From Bacillota bacterium (lineage in GTDB: Bacteria; Bacillota; Clostridia; Lachnospirales; Lachnospiraceae), in assembly GCA_023419655.1 (NCBI GenBank), contig JAEZXP010000215.1:1-23607 (forward strand): a DNA stretch of 23,607 bases. The letters are read 5' to 3'. Position 1 is the first letter of the stretch; each line of letters starts with the position of its first letter. Of the stretch, positions 6,581 to 14,330 are shown in pieces. Made by a program: the position numbers and the translations under genes. The notes beneath the pieces are model-generated. The model saw only the letters and a program-made list of their open reading frames with translations. It searched no databases and was not told the origin of the DNA.

Positions 6581-7756
6581 TTATGCTGTCTGCTGCCTTT
6601 TTCTCTTGGCTACAACCATAATAATTGTAAAAAATACGGCTGCAAATCCTATCTGAATTGCCATATATTGAAGTACCGGCAAAATATCCCTTATATTGTA
6701 ATTGTTCAAGCTGAGTATTGTGTTATTTGCCCTCACATACCAGAATGTCGGGGTAAAGCTGCTCACTCTTATAACCGCCGCCCCTAAAAATTCCTGTGGT
6801 ACAAACACACCGCTTATAAATGACATGCTTAATGACAGCAAAGTTGATAAAGCCTGTACTGCATTCTTTCCTTTCACAGCTATGCCGATAAGATAGCTTA
6901 TGCACAAGACGGTTATAGCGAACAGGAAAGCATTTATCCATGTTAAAATAAGGTTATAATCAAACTGACGAAACGGATTGCACAAGTATCCGACCACAAT
7001 GAATACAACAAGATATACCATGACAAAAATCAGATTGGCCAGTATAAGCTGCATATTGAAACTGCGGTTTGACACCGGTGAAGCAAACTGTCTCCTTATA
7101 ATATCCTTGCCGTGAAACGACACCATGACCGTACTAACACCAAGAATAAAACATACAATCATAATATAACCAAGATAGTTAAAATAATAGCTGTTAAATT
7201 CTGCTGCGTCCAATGTATCCTTCTTTTTTGAGTCGATTACGACCTCCGTATCCGATATCGTATTCATTTTCATAAAAGCGGACAGTTCCTTTATATCGGT
7301 ATCCCGATTGTGTTTGATATACACGCTTGCCATATTAAGATAATTGTTGACAGCATTATCTACAGATTGTATACTGTCCTGCTTATCCGGAAGAACCTCC
7401 TTAACAAGCATAATTTCATTTCCTTCTAGAAATTCCTCCGTAAATCCTTCCGGGATTGTCAGAATATAATGTACTTTTTGCAGGAACAATGCATCCTTTC
7501 TTGCTTCCTCATTGTCTTTTACATCTGCATATTTTACATAGTTCTCAAGATAGGATGTAAATGCTTCTAAAAACTCATTCTCCGTATCATTATTTATCAA
7601 TATGACCGGAACCCTTTTTACCTCAAATTTATCGCTGTCCTGCCTGATAATACTGGTGGTTATAAGGAGCGTAATTCCTACGAACATAATGCCGTACAAG
7701 ACCAACGTGACCAGCTGCTTTTTCATGATTTTAAAATACGTCTTAAATACTTGCAT
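6581..7756 (-). CDS. ABC-2-type exporter permease (391 aa)
   Basis: A membrane subunit of an ABC exporter. One hydrophobic segment near the N-terminus (residues about 13-36) is followed by a large hydrophilic, presumably extracytoplasmic domain (about 40-190) and then five hydrophobic segments (about 193-385). This is the usual ABC-2 or YhgE/DrrB-like topology. The C-terminal part holds LLSLSMSFISGVFVPQEFLGAAVIRVSSFTPTFW, the conserved ABC-2 block near the fifth helix. The ATG at 7756 overlaps the end of the preceding permease by 14 bp and is preceded by AAGGAGGAAAACCT, so the two are translationally coupled. With its neighbours it forms a one-ATPase, two-permease exporter; the cargo is unknown, and drugs, bacteriocins or lipids are all possible. 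The C-terminus KRKRQQTA is cytoplasmic. Confidence 0.88.
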   Translation of the reverse strand: MQVFKTYFKIMKKQLVTLVLYGIMFVGITLLITTSIIRQDSDKFEVKRVPVILINNDTENEFLEAFTSYLENYVKYADVKDNEEARKDALFLQKVHYILTIPEGFTEEFLEGNEIMLVKEVLPDKQDSIQSVDNAVNNYLNMASVYIKHNRDTDIKELSAFMKMNTISDTEVVIDSKKKDTLDAAEFNSYYFNYLGYIMIVCFILGVSTVMVSFHGKDIIRRQFASPVSNRSFNMQLILANLIFVMVYLVVFIVVGYLCNPFRQFDYNLILTWINAFLFAITVLCISYLIGIAVKGKNAVQALSTLLSLSMSFISGVFVPQEFLGAAVIRVSSFTPTFWYVRANNTILSLNNYNIRDILPVLQYMAIQIGFAAVFFTIIMVVAKRKRQQTA

Positions 7757-8885
7757 AGGTTTTCCTCCTTAATCCAAGATAAGATGCAATCCCCATTATA
7801 ACCGTCATTATTACTAATATTGTTATGTTCCTGTTGAATCGGTTAAAGGTATCATAATAGTATAAAGAATAAAAGGAATCCGATACCAGATTTATAGGGT
7901 TTATATATGCTAAAAACGGTACCTTTTCCGCAATAATATACTTCATGTCTGCAAACATCATTCCTGACAGGAATCCAAACAGCATAATAATTGACGTCAG
8001 AATCGCCGACTGAACGCCTCCGCTTTTATTTATCCATACACCGACTACAGCTCCGAGAAAGATTCCGGCAATGGAACCGACAATACAGGCCAGTACCAAC
8101 TGAGGCATATTGTCTCCAAAGTCAATATTTATCACCTTTATCATATAAAGCAACATAAGAAGAATGCTTCCTGCATGAGCTGTGAAAGCTGCCAGCATTT
8201 TGATAAGCAAAAGCTTCATTTTTCGTACCGGAGATACATTAATCCTGGCTCCGACAGGTGACCGATTCGCCTGAATATAATACACCTCATCCAATCCCCA
8301 GTTTGCCGCAAAAAAACATGTAAATGCCAGTAATGCATAATAGTAAATCAGTATAAAATTCGGAGTTGCTCCGTTTTGCTGCTCGCTTACAAAGCTTTTA
8401 TATTGCATGACATCATCCATCAGGCCCTGATTAAAAGCCCCCGGATTATTTATAAGAATTGCCTCTATTGTCTGGGATGCCCGGCTATAGCTGTCAAGAA
8501 AGGATTTTATGATGGTCTCATTGATACCGTTTCGCTTCACATAGAGCTTTGGCTCTCCATCATTGACAATATAGGCTCTAATATCGCCATCTTCAAGTAA
8601 TCCGGCTGCTTCCTCCCTGTCTGAATATCGTATGTCAAACAAAGGAACCCCTTCCGTTATCTCGGCTGTCTCCAGCACATCCTTTAAGGAATCCATGGCA
8701 TCTTCACCCTGTACATTCTGTACATAGGCAATCTTGATGGTTTTAAGGTCATTTGCACTGAATAGATTGCCAAATGCAAAATAATAGCAGGTGACAAGCG
8801 CTATAGGAAAAACATAACACCAAAAAATATTCTCTTTATTTCGAAACAGGCATTTTAACCTGGTCGTATATAATCGAAAAAACAT
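7743..8885 (-). CDS. ABC-2-type exporter permease (380 aa)
   Basis: The second membrane subunit, built like its neighbour: a hydrophobic segment at about residues 20-42, an extracytoplasmic domain to about residue 165, then five hydrophobic segments. It contains IIMLFGFLSGMMFADMKYII followed by PFLAYINPINLVSDSFYSLYYYD, the ABC-2 signature region. The start chosen is the ATG at 8885, because AAAGGCGG is correctly spaced for it; an ATG at 8903 lacks a ribosome-binding site and one at 8891 is too close to it. The resulting N-terminus MFFRLYTTRLKCLFRNKE is typical for this fold. It begins 27 bp after the ATPase stop and overlaps the next permease. Two different permeases imply a heterodimeric membrane part. 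Confidence 0.87.
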   Translation of the reverse strand: MFFRLYTTRLKCLFRNKENIFWCYVFPIALVTCYYFAFGNLFSANDLKTIKIAYVQNVQGEDAMDSLKDVLETAEITEGVPLFDIRYSDREEAAGLLEDGDIRAYIVNDGEPKLYVKRNGINETIIKSFLDSYSRASQTIEAILINNPGAFNQGLMDDVMQYKSFVSEQQNGATPNFILIYYYALLAFTCFFAANWGLDEVYYIQANRSPVGARINVSPVRKMKLLLIKMLAAFTAHAGSILLMLLYMIKVINIDFGDNMPQLVLACIVGSIAGIFLGAVVGVWINKSGGVQSAILTSIIMLFGFLSGMMFADMKYIIAEKVPFLAYINPINLVSDSFYSLYYYDTFNRFNRNITILVIMTVIMGIASYLGLRRKTYASI

Positions 8886-8912
8886 ATCCATTCCGCCTTT
8901 CATGATAATCTA

Positions 8913-9845
8913 TCAGTCTCTTAATTCTTTTCCGGTAATCTCAAGGAATACGTCATTTAATGTGGGCAGCTGTGTGAACACCTTCCCAAAATCAATCTTA
9001 TTATTTTCCAGGTAATGAAGAACCTGTATCAGGTTGTTCTTACCCTTTCCTGATTTAATCATTAGCTGGTTGTCGTTGTATTCTACGGATACAACATTGG
9101 GCATCTCCCTAAGCGTCAGCAGCTGCTCTTCACTGATTTTATAGGTTTCAATCGATATCTTTTCCCCTATCGAAATCATCCCCTTCAGCTCTTCCTTTGT
9201 CCCCTGAGCAATCACCTTTCCCCTGTCGATAATGGCAATATTGTTACAGATTTGCTCCACTTCCTCCATATAATGCGATGTGTATATAATGGTAGCACCC
9301 TGCTCATTTAACTTCTGGATTCCCTCCAGTATCTTATTCCTGCTTTGGGGGTCTACTGCTACTGTCGGCTCATCCAATATAATCAACTTAGGCTTGTGTA
9401 CAATGCCGCAGGCAATATTTAACCTTCTGAACAATCCGCCGCTTAATTTCTTAGGATAGAATTTCTTATAGTCCTCCAGAGATACGAACTGGATGGCTTC
9501 CTCGGTCAGCTCCCGTATCCTGTCCTTATCATTAATATACAGACTGCAAAAATACGAAATGTTCTCATAAACGGTAAGCTCATCAAATACAGCCACATTC
9601 TGCATGATGATGCCGATATCCCGCTTAATGGCATATTTATCAGGCCCCATTGTCTTTCCGAAAATCTCTATCGTACCCTTGTCATACTTTAATAGTGATA
9701 ATATACAATTAATCGCTGTTGTCTTACCTGAACCATTCGGTCCCAACAGTCCGAATATTTCTCCTTCCTTTACTCCAAAGCTTAAATAATCCAGCGCTAC
9801 AAGCTTTCCGTACCGCTTAACAAGTCCATCCACCTTTACTATCAT
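8913..9845 (-). CDS. ABC exporter ATP-binding protein (310 aa)
   Basis: The cytoplasmic motor of the exporter, of the CcmA/DrrA type. Visible motifs are Walker A GPNGSGKTT (residues 35-43), the Q-loop at MQNVAVFDELTV, the signature LSGGLFRR (from 134; leucine replaces the usual glutamine), Walker B LIILDEP (154-160), the D-loop AVDPQSRN and the switch histidine in YTSHYMEE (H191). The last 80 residues form the extra C-terminal domain common in exporters that work with ABC-2 permeases. AAGGAGG precedes the ATG at 9845. The gene heads the three-gene operon and is divergent from the kinase/regulator operon, which probably controls it. Its leader carries the decoy Shine-Dalgarno hairpins described separately. 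Confidence 0.95.
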   Translation of the reverse strand: MIVKVDGLVKRYGKLVALDYLSFGVKEGEIFGLLGPNGSGKTTAINCILSLLKYDKGTIEIFGKTMGPDKYAIKRDIGIIMQNVAVFDELTVYENISYFCSLYINDKDRIRELTEEAIQFVSLEDYKKFYPKKLSGGLFRRLNIACGIVHKPKLIILDEPTVAVDPQSRNKILEGIQKLNEQGATIIYTSHYMEEVEQICNNIAIIDRGKVIAQGTKEELKGMISIGEKISIETYKISEEQLLTLREMPNVVSVEYNDNQLMIKSGKGKNNLIQVLHYLENNKIDFGKVFTQLPTLNDVFLEITGKELRD

Positions 9846-9849
9846 AATA

Positions 9850-9952
9850 ATCCTCCTTTATAAATTTTAAAATTTAGCTGCCTGTAATGGAGGATTTATC
9901 CTCCTCTATAAAGTTTATATTCTCATTACTTCTAACGGAGGAATTACCCTCC
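9850..9952 (-). promoter_or_regulatory. Exporter operon leader with SD/anti-SD decoy hairpins
   Basis: On the minus strand, in order: GGAGGGTAATTCCTCC (9952-9937), then GGAGGATAAATCCTCC (9904-9889), then the true ribosome-binding site AGGAGGAT (9857-9850). Each of the first two pairs a perfect Shine-Dalgarno sequence with an anti-Shine-Dalgarno across a 4-nt loop. The anti-SD AUCCUCC could also pair with the true site. The segment around the second decoy (AAACTTTATAGAGGAGGAT) is nearly the same as that around the true site, offset by 48 bp, so the region looks duplicated. The degV leader (21805-21881) has the same design. No consensus promoter was found nearby; weak candidates are TACACA/TATAGT, both within 9960-10010. 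Confidence 0.5.
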
Positions 9953-10026
9953 AGCCATCATAACTTTGATAATACCACTATACCGCAGGAAAGAGCGTAT
10001 GTGTAGTGAAATGCGTCACTGTTCTC

Positions 10027-10153
10027 AATGACAAATGTCATTATATAAGACTATTCGAATACTTTTAAGCATTTGTCATTTGACAATATGTCATTATATA
10101 AGACTATCAGAATACTTTGAAGCATTTGTCATTTGATAACAGGTCACTATATT
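10027..10153. repeat. Two 53-bp tandem repeats plus partial third copy, with TGACA/TGTCA half-sites
   Basis: 10035-10087 and 10088-10140 are head-to-tail copies of 53 bp that differ at 5 positions. A decayed third copy starts in register at 10141 (AGGTCACTATAT against ATGTCATTATAT). The junctions form palindromes: AATGACA-AA-TGTCATT (10027-10042), TGACA-ATA-TGTCA (10081-10093) and a degenerate one at 10134-10146. A spacing of 53 bp is about five helical turns, so proteins bound there would face the same side. Lying between the exporter operon and its kinase/regulator operon, this is the likely binding array of the NarL-type regulator. Each copy also contains TATAAT on the minus strand. Confidence 0.75.
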
Positions 10154-10159
10154 CACGGA

Positions 10160-10188
10160 TTGACAAGCAATCCTTCTCATGCAATACT
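10160..10188 (+). promoter_or_regulatory. Promoter of the kinase-HD-regulator operon
   Basis: TTGACA (10160-10165), a 17-bp spacer and AATACT (10183-10188). It lies just downstream of the tandem repeats, so a bound regulator could act on it. Confidence 0.65.
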
Positions 10189-10225
10189 AAAATAACCAAC
10201 GAATTCAATTCCATAGGAGTATCCC

Positions 10226-11344
10226 ATGAATGAGATAATGGATAAAATACTGCTTTTTATATCAAGCATGATAATATACCTATTGCGGGATTATAGTCTC
10301 TTTGCTGTAATACCTGCCATCCTTACTATCATGTTAAGCTGTCTGTTCTACTATTTTGAAAATCCAAAGATGATTCTGTATGGATGTATCGCCCACTCTG
10401 CTTTGTGCTTATTTATCCCCGGCTATATCATTTTCCTGCCGATTCTTCTATATGATATCATCAAAAGCAAATACCAGGTCTTTTCGCTTCTTATAATAAT
10501 GGTATTTATAATCAATGCAAAATCATATACGCTATACTTTTTTCTCTTCGCCGTTATTATTATGCTCACCTCTGTACTGCTAAAAATAAAAACGGTTAAA
10601 CTAAACGCCTTACAGGCCGACTACAATGAACTGCGGGATACCTCATCTTCCTATTCACAGCTTTTAGAGGATAAAAACCGGAGCATACTAAAGAATCAGG
10701 ATTATGAAATCAATCTTGCTACCCTGAATGAGAGAAACCGGATATCGAAGGAAATACACGATAACATCGGTCACCTTCTGTCCCGGGCAATCCTGCAGGT
10801 GGGCGCCCTCCTTACCATTACGAAGGAAAAGCCCATCCATGATGAGCTTTCAGCCCTGAAAAACTCCTTGTCTTCAGGCATGGATGATATCCGCAGCAGC
10901 ATCCATAAGATGTATGATGAATCGGTTGATTTGTATACGCAGATAGAACAGTTAATGAAAGAATTTACTTTCTGTGAGATATATTTTGATTATGATATCA
11001 CCAATTCACCTCCGATTGACCTGCGGTACTGCTTTATCGCCATCGTAAAAGAAGCTTTGGCAAATATCATGAAGCACTCAAATGCAACAAAGGCAACGAT
11101 CATCCTGCGAGAGCATCCTGCCCTGTATCAGCTGATTATAAATGACAACGGAGCCATAAATGAACAGAAGCAAAACATGATATCAAATTACCTGGAAATG
11201 CCCGAATACCGGGAGGGAATGGGACTTCGCAATATTGCCGACCGGGTAAAGGGTTTTAACGGCAATCTGAACATCACGCCGGAAGAAGGTTTTCGAATAT
11301 TTGTTACCGTACCGAAAAGGACCGATATCACGAATAAATTATAA
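10226..11344 (+). CDS. Sensor histidine kinase, NarX/LiaS-like (HisKA_3)
   Basis: A 372-residue membrane kinase. Residues about 8-120 hold five or six hydrophobic segments with almost no extracytoplasmic loop, so it probably senses a signal in the membrane or through a transporter. A coiled-coil linker (about 122-170) leads to the HisKA_3 box ERNRISKEIHDNIGHLLS with phospho-accepting H178. The ATPase part shows the N box EALANIMKHSNA (N280), INDNG (D307) and the G box GMGLRNIADRVKGFNG (from 331). This architecture pairs with LuxR-type regulators such as the one at 12089. The ATG at 10226 follows ATAGGAGT. The divergent ABC exporter is the expected target, as in many Firmicute antibiotic- or peptide-responsive modules. 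The signal is unknown. Confidence 0.93.
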   Translation: MNEIMDKILLFISSMIIYLLRDYSLFAVIPAILTIMLSCLFYYFENPKMILYGCIAHSALCLFIPGYIIFLPILLYDIIKSKYQVFSLLIIMVFIINAKSYTLYFFLFAVIIMLTSVLLKIKTVKLNALQADYNELRDTSSSYSQLLEDKNRSILKNQDYEINLATLNERNRISKEIHDNIGHLLSRAILQVGALLTITKEKPIHDELSALKNSLSSGMDDIRSSIHKMYDESVDLYTQIEQLMKEFTFCEIYFDYDITNSPPIDLRYCFIAIVKEALANIMKHSNATKATIILREHPALYQLIINDNGAINEQKQNMISNYLEMPEYREGMGLRNIADRVKGFNGNLNITPEEGFRIFVTVPKRTDITNKL

Positions 11345-11423
11345 GCTTTATTGCATTCATTGCATTCGTGTCAGGTGAATGTGAATGTGTAGAATACAAT
11401 ATTCGACCATAGGAGTTAATATA

Positions 11424-12059
11424 ATGAATAAAATAGAAAAAACGAAAACGTACCTTATGCAGATTTTTAACGATAGTGAGTATTTGAAAGACAGACCTTA
11501 CGAGAAGGCATACCGGCTCGACCACACCTTAAGGGTGGGCCACTGGGGAAAGTATATCGCTGAAAATGAGGGACTTGATGTTGAGGCTCTTGTTGTTGGC
11601 TGCTTGCTTCATGATGCAAGCTACATCGAGGAAATGCCCACGGATGAGATACGATACAACCACGGACGCCGTTCAGCTGAAATCGTCCGGCCATTTGTTG
11701 AAACCCTGGGGTTTGATTTCGACACAACGAATGACATCCTTTACGGCATTGCAATTCATGTAGACAATGAATCCAATTTTGACTGGCATCGTTCTGTACT
11801 TGCTGAAAGTATTAGTGATGCCGATAATATCGACCGTTTTGATGTTTATCGAATCTATGAATCACTGGAATACGAGAAGTTTTCTCAGATAACCAACGAT
11901 GAGAAAATTGCATATTGTGAGAAGAGAATTGCAAGAGCACAAAAGAATCTGGAGATTAACTTTGCAACGGATACGGCAACGAAGGCGTTTCATGAGGAAT
12001 TGCATACAATGAAGACATTTTTTGAACGTATGCTGGCGCAGTGCCGGCGGACTGTTTAA
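11424..12059 (+). CDS. HD-domain protein (211 aa) inside the two-component operon
   Basis: A cytoplasmic HD-superfamily protein. The ligands visible are RLDHTLRVGHWGKYIAEN, then VVGCLLHDASYIEE (the HD pair), NHGRRSAEIV, IAIHVDNES and ISDADNIDRFD. This order of H...HD...H...D is the complete metal-binding set of an active phosphohydrolase. The C-terminal third is helical and charged with no other domain. The start at 11424 is chosen because ATAGGAGTTAATATA precedes it; the same CCATAGGAGT string precedes the kinase gene. It lies between the kinase and its regulator, 79 bp after the one and 29 bp before the other, so all three should be co-transcribed. The substrate is unknown; a nucleotide is most likely from the family. 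Confidence 0.85.
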   Translation: MNKIEKTKTYLMQIFNDSEYLKDRPYEKAYRLDHTLRVGHWGKYIAENEGLDVEALVVGCLLHDASYIEEMPTDEIRYNHGRRSAEIVRPFVETLGFDFDTTNDILYGIAIHVDNESNFDWHRSVLAESISDADNIDRFDVYRIYESLEYEKFSQITNDEKIAYCEKRIARAQKNLEINFATDTATKAFHEELHTMKTFFERMLAQCRRTV

Positions 12060-12088
12060 GGCGCACCACGACAAGGGGGGTTAATAAA

Positions 12089-12715
12089 ATGAAGGTTATA
12101 CTTATCGATGATGATAAACTGGTCTGCTCTTCTTTAAAGATAATCTTATCGGCAGATTCTGAAATAGAGGTGGCAGGTACGGGGCACTCCGGCACTGATG
12201 CAATCCAGCTTTATAAAGACTTTCGGCCGGATGTCCTTTTAATGGATATTCGAATGGAACAGATGAGCGGCCTGGATGCCGGTGAAATCATTTTAAATGC
12301 GTATCCGGATGCAAGAATTCTATATCTGACTACCTTTCTGGATGATGACTACATCATAAAAGCCCTTCGCATCGGTGCAAAGGGCTATATGCTCAAACAG
12401 AACTATGAAAGTATTGTTCCTGCCATTAAGGCAGTATATATGGGACAGAATGTGTATGGTAATGAGATTATCACCAAACTTCCCAATTTGATAGGAAGGC
12501 CCGAAAACATTAATACCTTGGACCATCTGAATATTACCGAAAGAGAATTCGCTATTATTAAAAAGATAGCAGACGGACTTTCAAATAAAGAAATATCCGA
12601 AACCCTTTTCTTAAGCGAAGGTACCGTCCGTAATAATATCAGCAATATCTTAGATAAGCTCCGTCTGCGGGACCGTACCCAGATTGCGGTATATTACTAC
12701 CAGAATTTATCTTAA
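12089..12715 (+). CDS. NarL/LuxR-type response regulator
   Basis: A 208-residue regulator. The receiver domain (residues about 1-120) has the acidic pocket D7-D8-D9, phospho-acceptor D53 in LLMDIRMEQM, the threonine in YLTTF and the lysine in GAKGYMLK. The C-terminal LuxR-type helix-turn-helix reads LNITEREFAIIKKIADGLSN followed by KEISETLFLSEGTVRNNISNIL. The ATG at 12089 follows AAGGGGGG at 8-nt spacing; a longer frame from 12041 would overlap the HD gene and lacks a ribosome-binding site. It is the partner of the HisKA_3 kinase in the same operon and most likely binds the 53-bp repeats upstream of the exporter. It ends 29 bp before a long palindromic element. Confidence 0.95.
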   Translation: MKVILIDDDKLVCSSLKIILSADSEIEVAGTGHSGTDAIQLYKDFRPDVLLMDIRMEQMSGLDAGEIILNAYPDARILYLTTFLDDDYIIKALRIGAKGYMLKQNYESIVPAIKAVYMGQNVYGNEIITKLPNLIGRPENINTLDHLNITEREFAIIKKIADGLSNKEISETLFLSEGTVRNNISNILDKLRLRDRTQIAVYYYQNLS

Positions 12716-12744
12716 TTTAGGGCCTTGATTATAAAGCTCTACAA

Positions 12745-12904
12745 GTACAACGTTCTACAAATAACTTGACGGAGTACGCCGGATAAACTTTCAGAGGTAA
12801 TATTCAAAAAACGCAGACGTAGTGGTGCTACGACGAGGCTTTTTGAATGTTGCATATGGACGTTTAGACAAGTAATCAGTCGAGTTAATTTGAGAACGTT
12901 GTAC
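12745..12904. repeat. 160-bp imperfect palindromic element (MITE/REP-like, possible bidirectional terminator)
   Basis: The two ends are identical inverted 12-mers, GTACAACGTTCT (12745-12756) and AGAACGTTGTAC (12893-12904). The inner arms end in ATTCAAAAA (12802-12810) and TTTTTGAAT (12840-12848), and between these the arms remain recognisably complementary (roughly two thirds by eye). The centre has a small hairpin, CGTAG-TGGTG-CTACG. The element sits between the convergent regulator and lpdA genes and overlaps the last five codons and stop of lpdA. T-runs leave the core on both strands, so it could end transcription in both directions. No transposase or obvious target-site duplication was seen. 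Confidence 0.7.
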
Positions 12905-14303
12905 GAGGCATAACATGGATTGCAATCCCTTCAACATCCTCTGCTGCCTCTGTTATTGCCTCCTCATACGTAGGATGGGGACGAATAATCCTGGCAATAT
13001 CTTTATAGGTAAGCTTTCTGGATATTGCCAGGGCCAATTCCCCCACCATATCGGTCGCCCTGTCACACAAAAGCTGTGCTCCTAAAACTCTTCCGCTTTC
13101 AGCATCACATACCAGCTTGATGAATCCTCTCTCTCCCATAGACAGCAGGGTTTTACTATTGCCAAGCATGGGATACTTGCCAACCTTAACCGGATATCCC
13201 TGCGATGCCGCTTCCGCCTCATCCATGCCCACAGATGCCACCTCCGGAACCGTATAGATACAGGAAGGTATCACATCCAAATCAATCGACGGCTGATGTC
13301 CGCAGATTCTTTCCACCGCTGCGATTCCCTGGGCTGAGGCTGCATGAGCCAGCTGTTTTCCGCGAATAACATCACCGATAGCATAGATGCCCGGAATGCT
13401 TGTTTCAAAATCAGTATTCACCTTCATACAAGCACCGTCCATCTCAGGAGAAATACCCTCCCCGAACAGCCCTTCGGTATTTGCACGTCTTCCCACGGAT
13501 AATAGAATTCCCTCCGCTTCGGCTGTCTTTAAGCTGTCCTTCTGTATATACTCACACACAAGCCCATTGGAACCGTCTTCTGCTATCTTGACTACCTTTG
13601 CTCCCGTATGAATCTTAATTCCTTTCTTCTTAAGGCTCATCGCAATGCTTTGGGATATCTCCTTATCCATACCGGATAAAATCCTGTCCATGGCCTCAAT
13701 AATCTCTACCTCACAGCCAAGTTCATTGTATATGGTAGCCATCTCTATTCCGATAACGCCGCCGCCGATAATCAGCAGCTTGCTGTACTGCCTTCCCTCA
13801 CCGGACAACAGTTCATCACTGGTCACTACATTCTCCAGATGTGAGCCTTCGATAGCCGGTATTATGGGTACCGAGCCGGTGGCAATCAGTATAGCAGAAG
13901 TCTCCACGTCAATTTCTTCATTCCGGGACTTAACCCTCACGGTATGCTGTGAGGTAATTGCAGCCGTACCCTCGTATACGGTGACTCCATTTGCCTTAAG
14001 AAGTCCTTCAATGCCTTTTTGTATCTTCGCTACGACCTCATCCTTCCTTACCATAAGCTTGTTATAATCGAGATTTAATCCGGTAAAGGAAATACCTGCT
14101 TCCTCCATCTGCTTTGCTTCACATAGAAAATGAGTGCTGTGCATCAGGGTCTTTGTGGGTATACACCCACGGTTCAGACATGTGCCTCCAATCTCTCTTT
14201 TCTCTATAAGAGCCGTTTTTTTCCCAAGCTTTGCCGCCTTTATTGCAGCCACATATCCTCCGGGCCCGGAGCCTATTACGATTAAATCATATCTGTCTGC
14301 CAT
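12885..14303 (-). CDS. lpdA: Dihydrolipoyl dehydrogenase (glycine cleavage L-protein)
   Basis: A 472-residue flavoprotein that reoxidises dihydrolipoyl-GcvH with NAD+. It shows the FAD-binding GSGPGGYVAAIKAAKLGKK at the N-terminus, the redox disulfide CLNRGC (C42, C47), the NAD-binding GGGVIGIEMA, the second FAD motif GIYAIGDV and the catalytic base region RPHPTYEEAI near the end. There is no N-terminal lipoyl domain. The ATG at 14303 follows TTAGGAGGAAGG, and lplA ends 27 bp upstream on the same strand, so the two are co-transcribed. The normal end is probably at AIHVMPR; the final TTFSN and the stop codon are encoded inside the palindromic element, apparently because it inserted there. Assignment to glycine cleavage rests on the gcv genes alongside. 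Confidence 0.96.
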   Translation of the reverse strand: MADRYDLIVIGSGPGGYVAAIKAAKLGKKTALIEKREIGGTCLNRGCIPTKTLMHSTHFLCEAKQMEEAGISFTGLNLDYNKLMVRKDEVVAKIQKGIEGLLKANGVTVYEGTAAITSQHTVRVKSRNEEIDVETSAILIATGSVPIIPAIEGSHLENVVTSDELLSGEGRQYSKLLIIGGGVIGIEMATIYNELGCEVEIIEAMDRILSGMDKEISQSIAMSLKKKGIKIHTGAKVVKIAEDGSNGLVCEYIQKDSLKTAEAEGILLSVGRRANTEGLFGEGISPEMDGACMKVNTDFETSIPGIYAIGDVIRGKQLAHAASAQGIAAVERICGHQPSIDLDVIPSCIYTVPEVASVGMDEAEAASQGYPVKVGKYPMLGNSKTLLSMGERGFIKLVCDAESGRVLGAQLLCDRATDMVGELALAISRKLTYKDIARIIRPHPTYEEAITEAAEDVEGIAIHVMPRTTFSN

Positions 14304-14330
14304 CAATCCTTCCTCCTAACGATTGTCATA

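Noticed and set aside
10035..10140. CRISPR-like repeats
   Set aside because: Two 53-bp copies abut directly with no spacers, and there are no cas genes; a tandem duplication of regulatory DNA explains them.
572..12059. Defence island or toxin-antitoxin reading of the two HD proteins and the radical SAM/DUF4130 pair
   Set aside because: The genes are scattered among housekeeping functions with separate promoters, and no nuclease, cyclase-effector, integrase or toxin domain accompanies them.
13645..14067. 140-codon plus-strand frame inside lpdA
   Set aside because: Antisense shadow of a clear, full-length lpdA; no RBS or recognisable domain.
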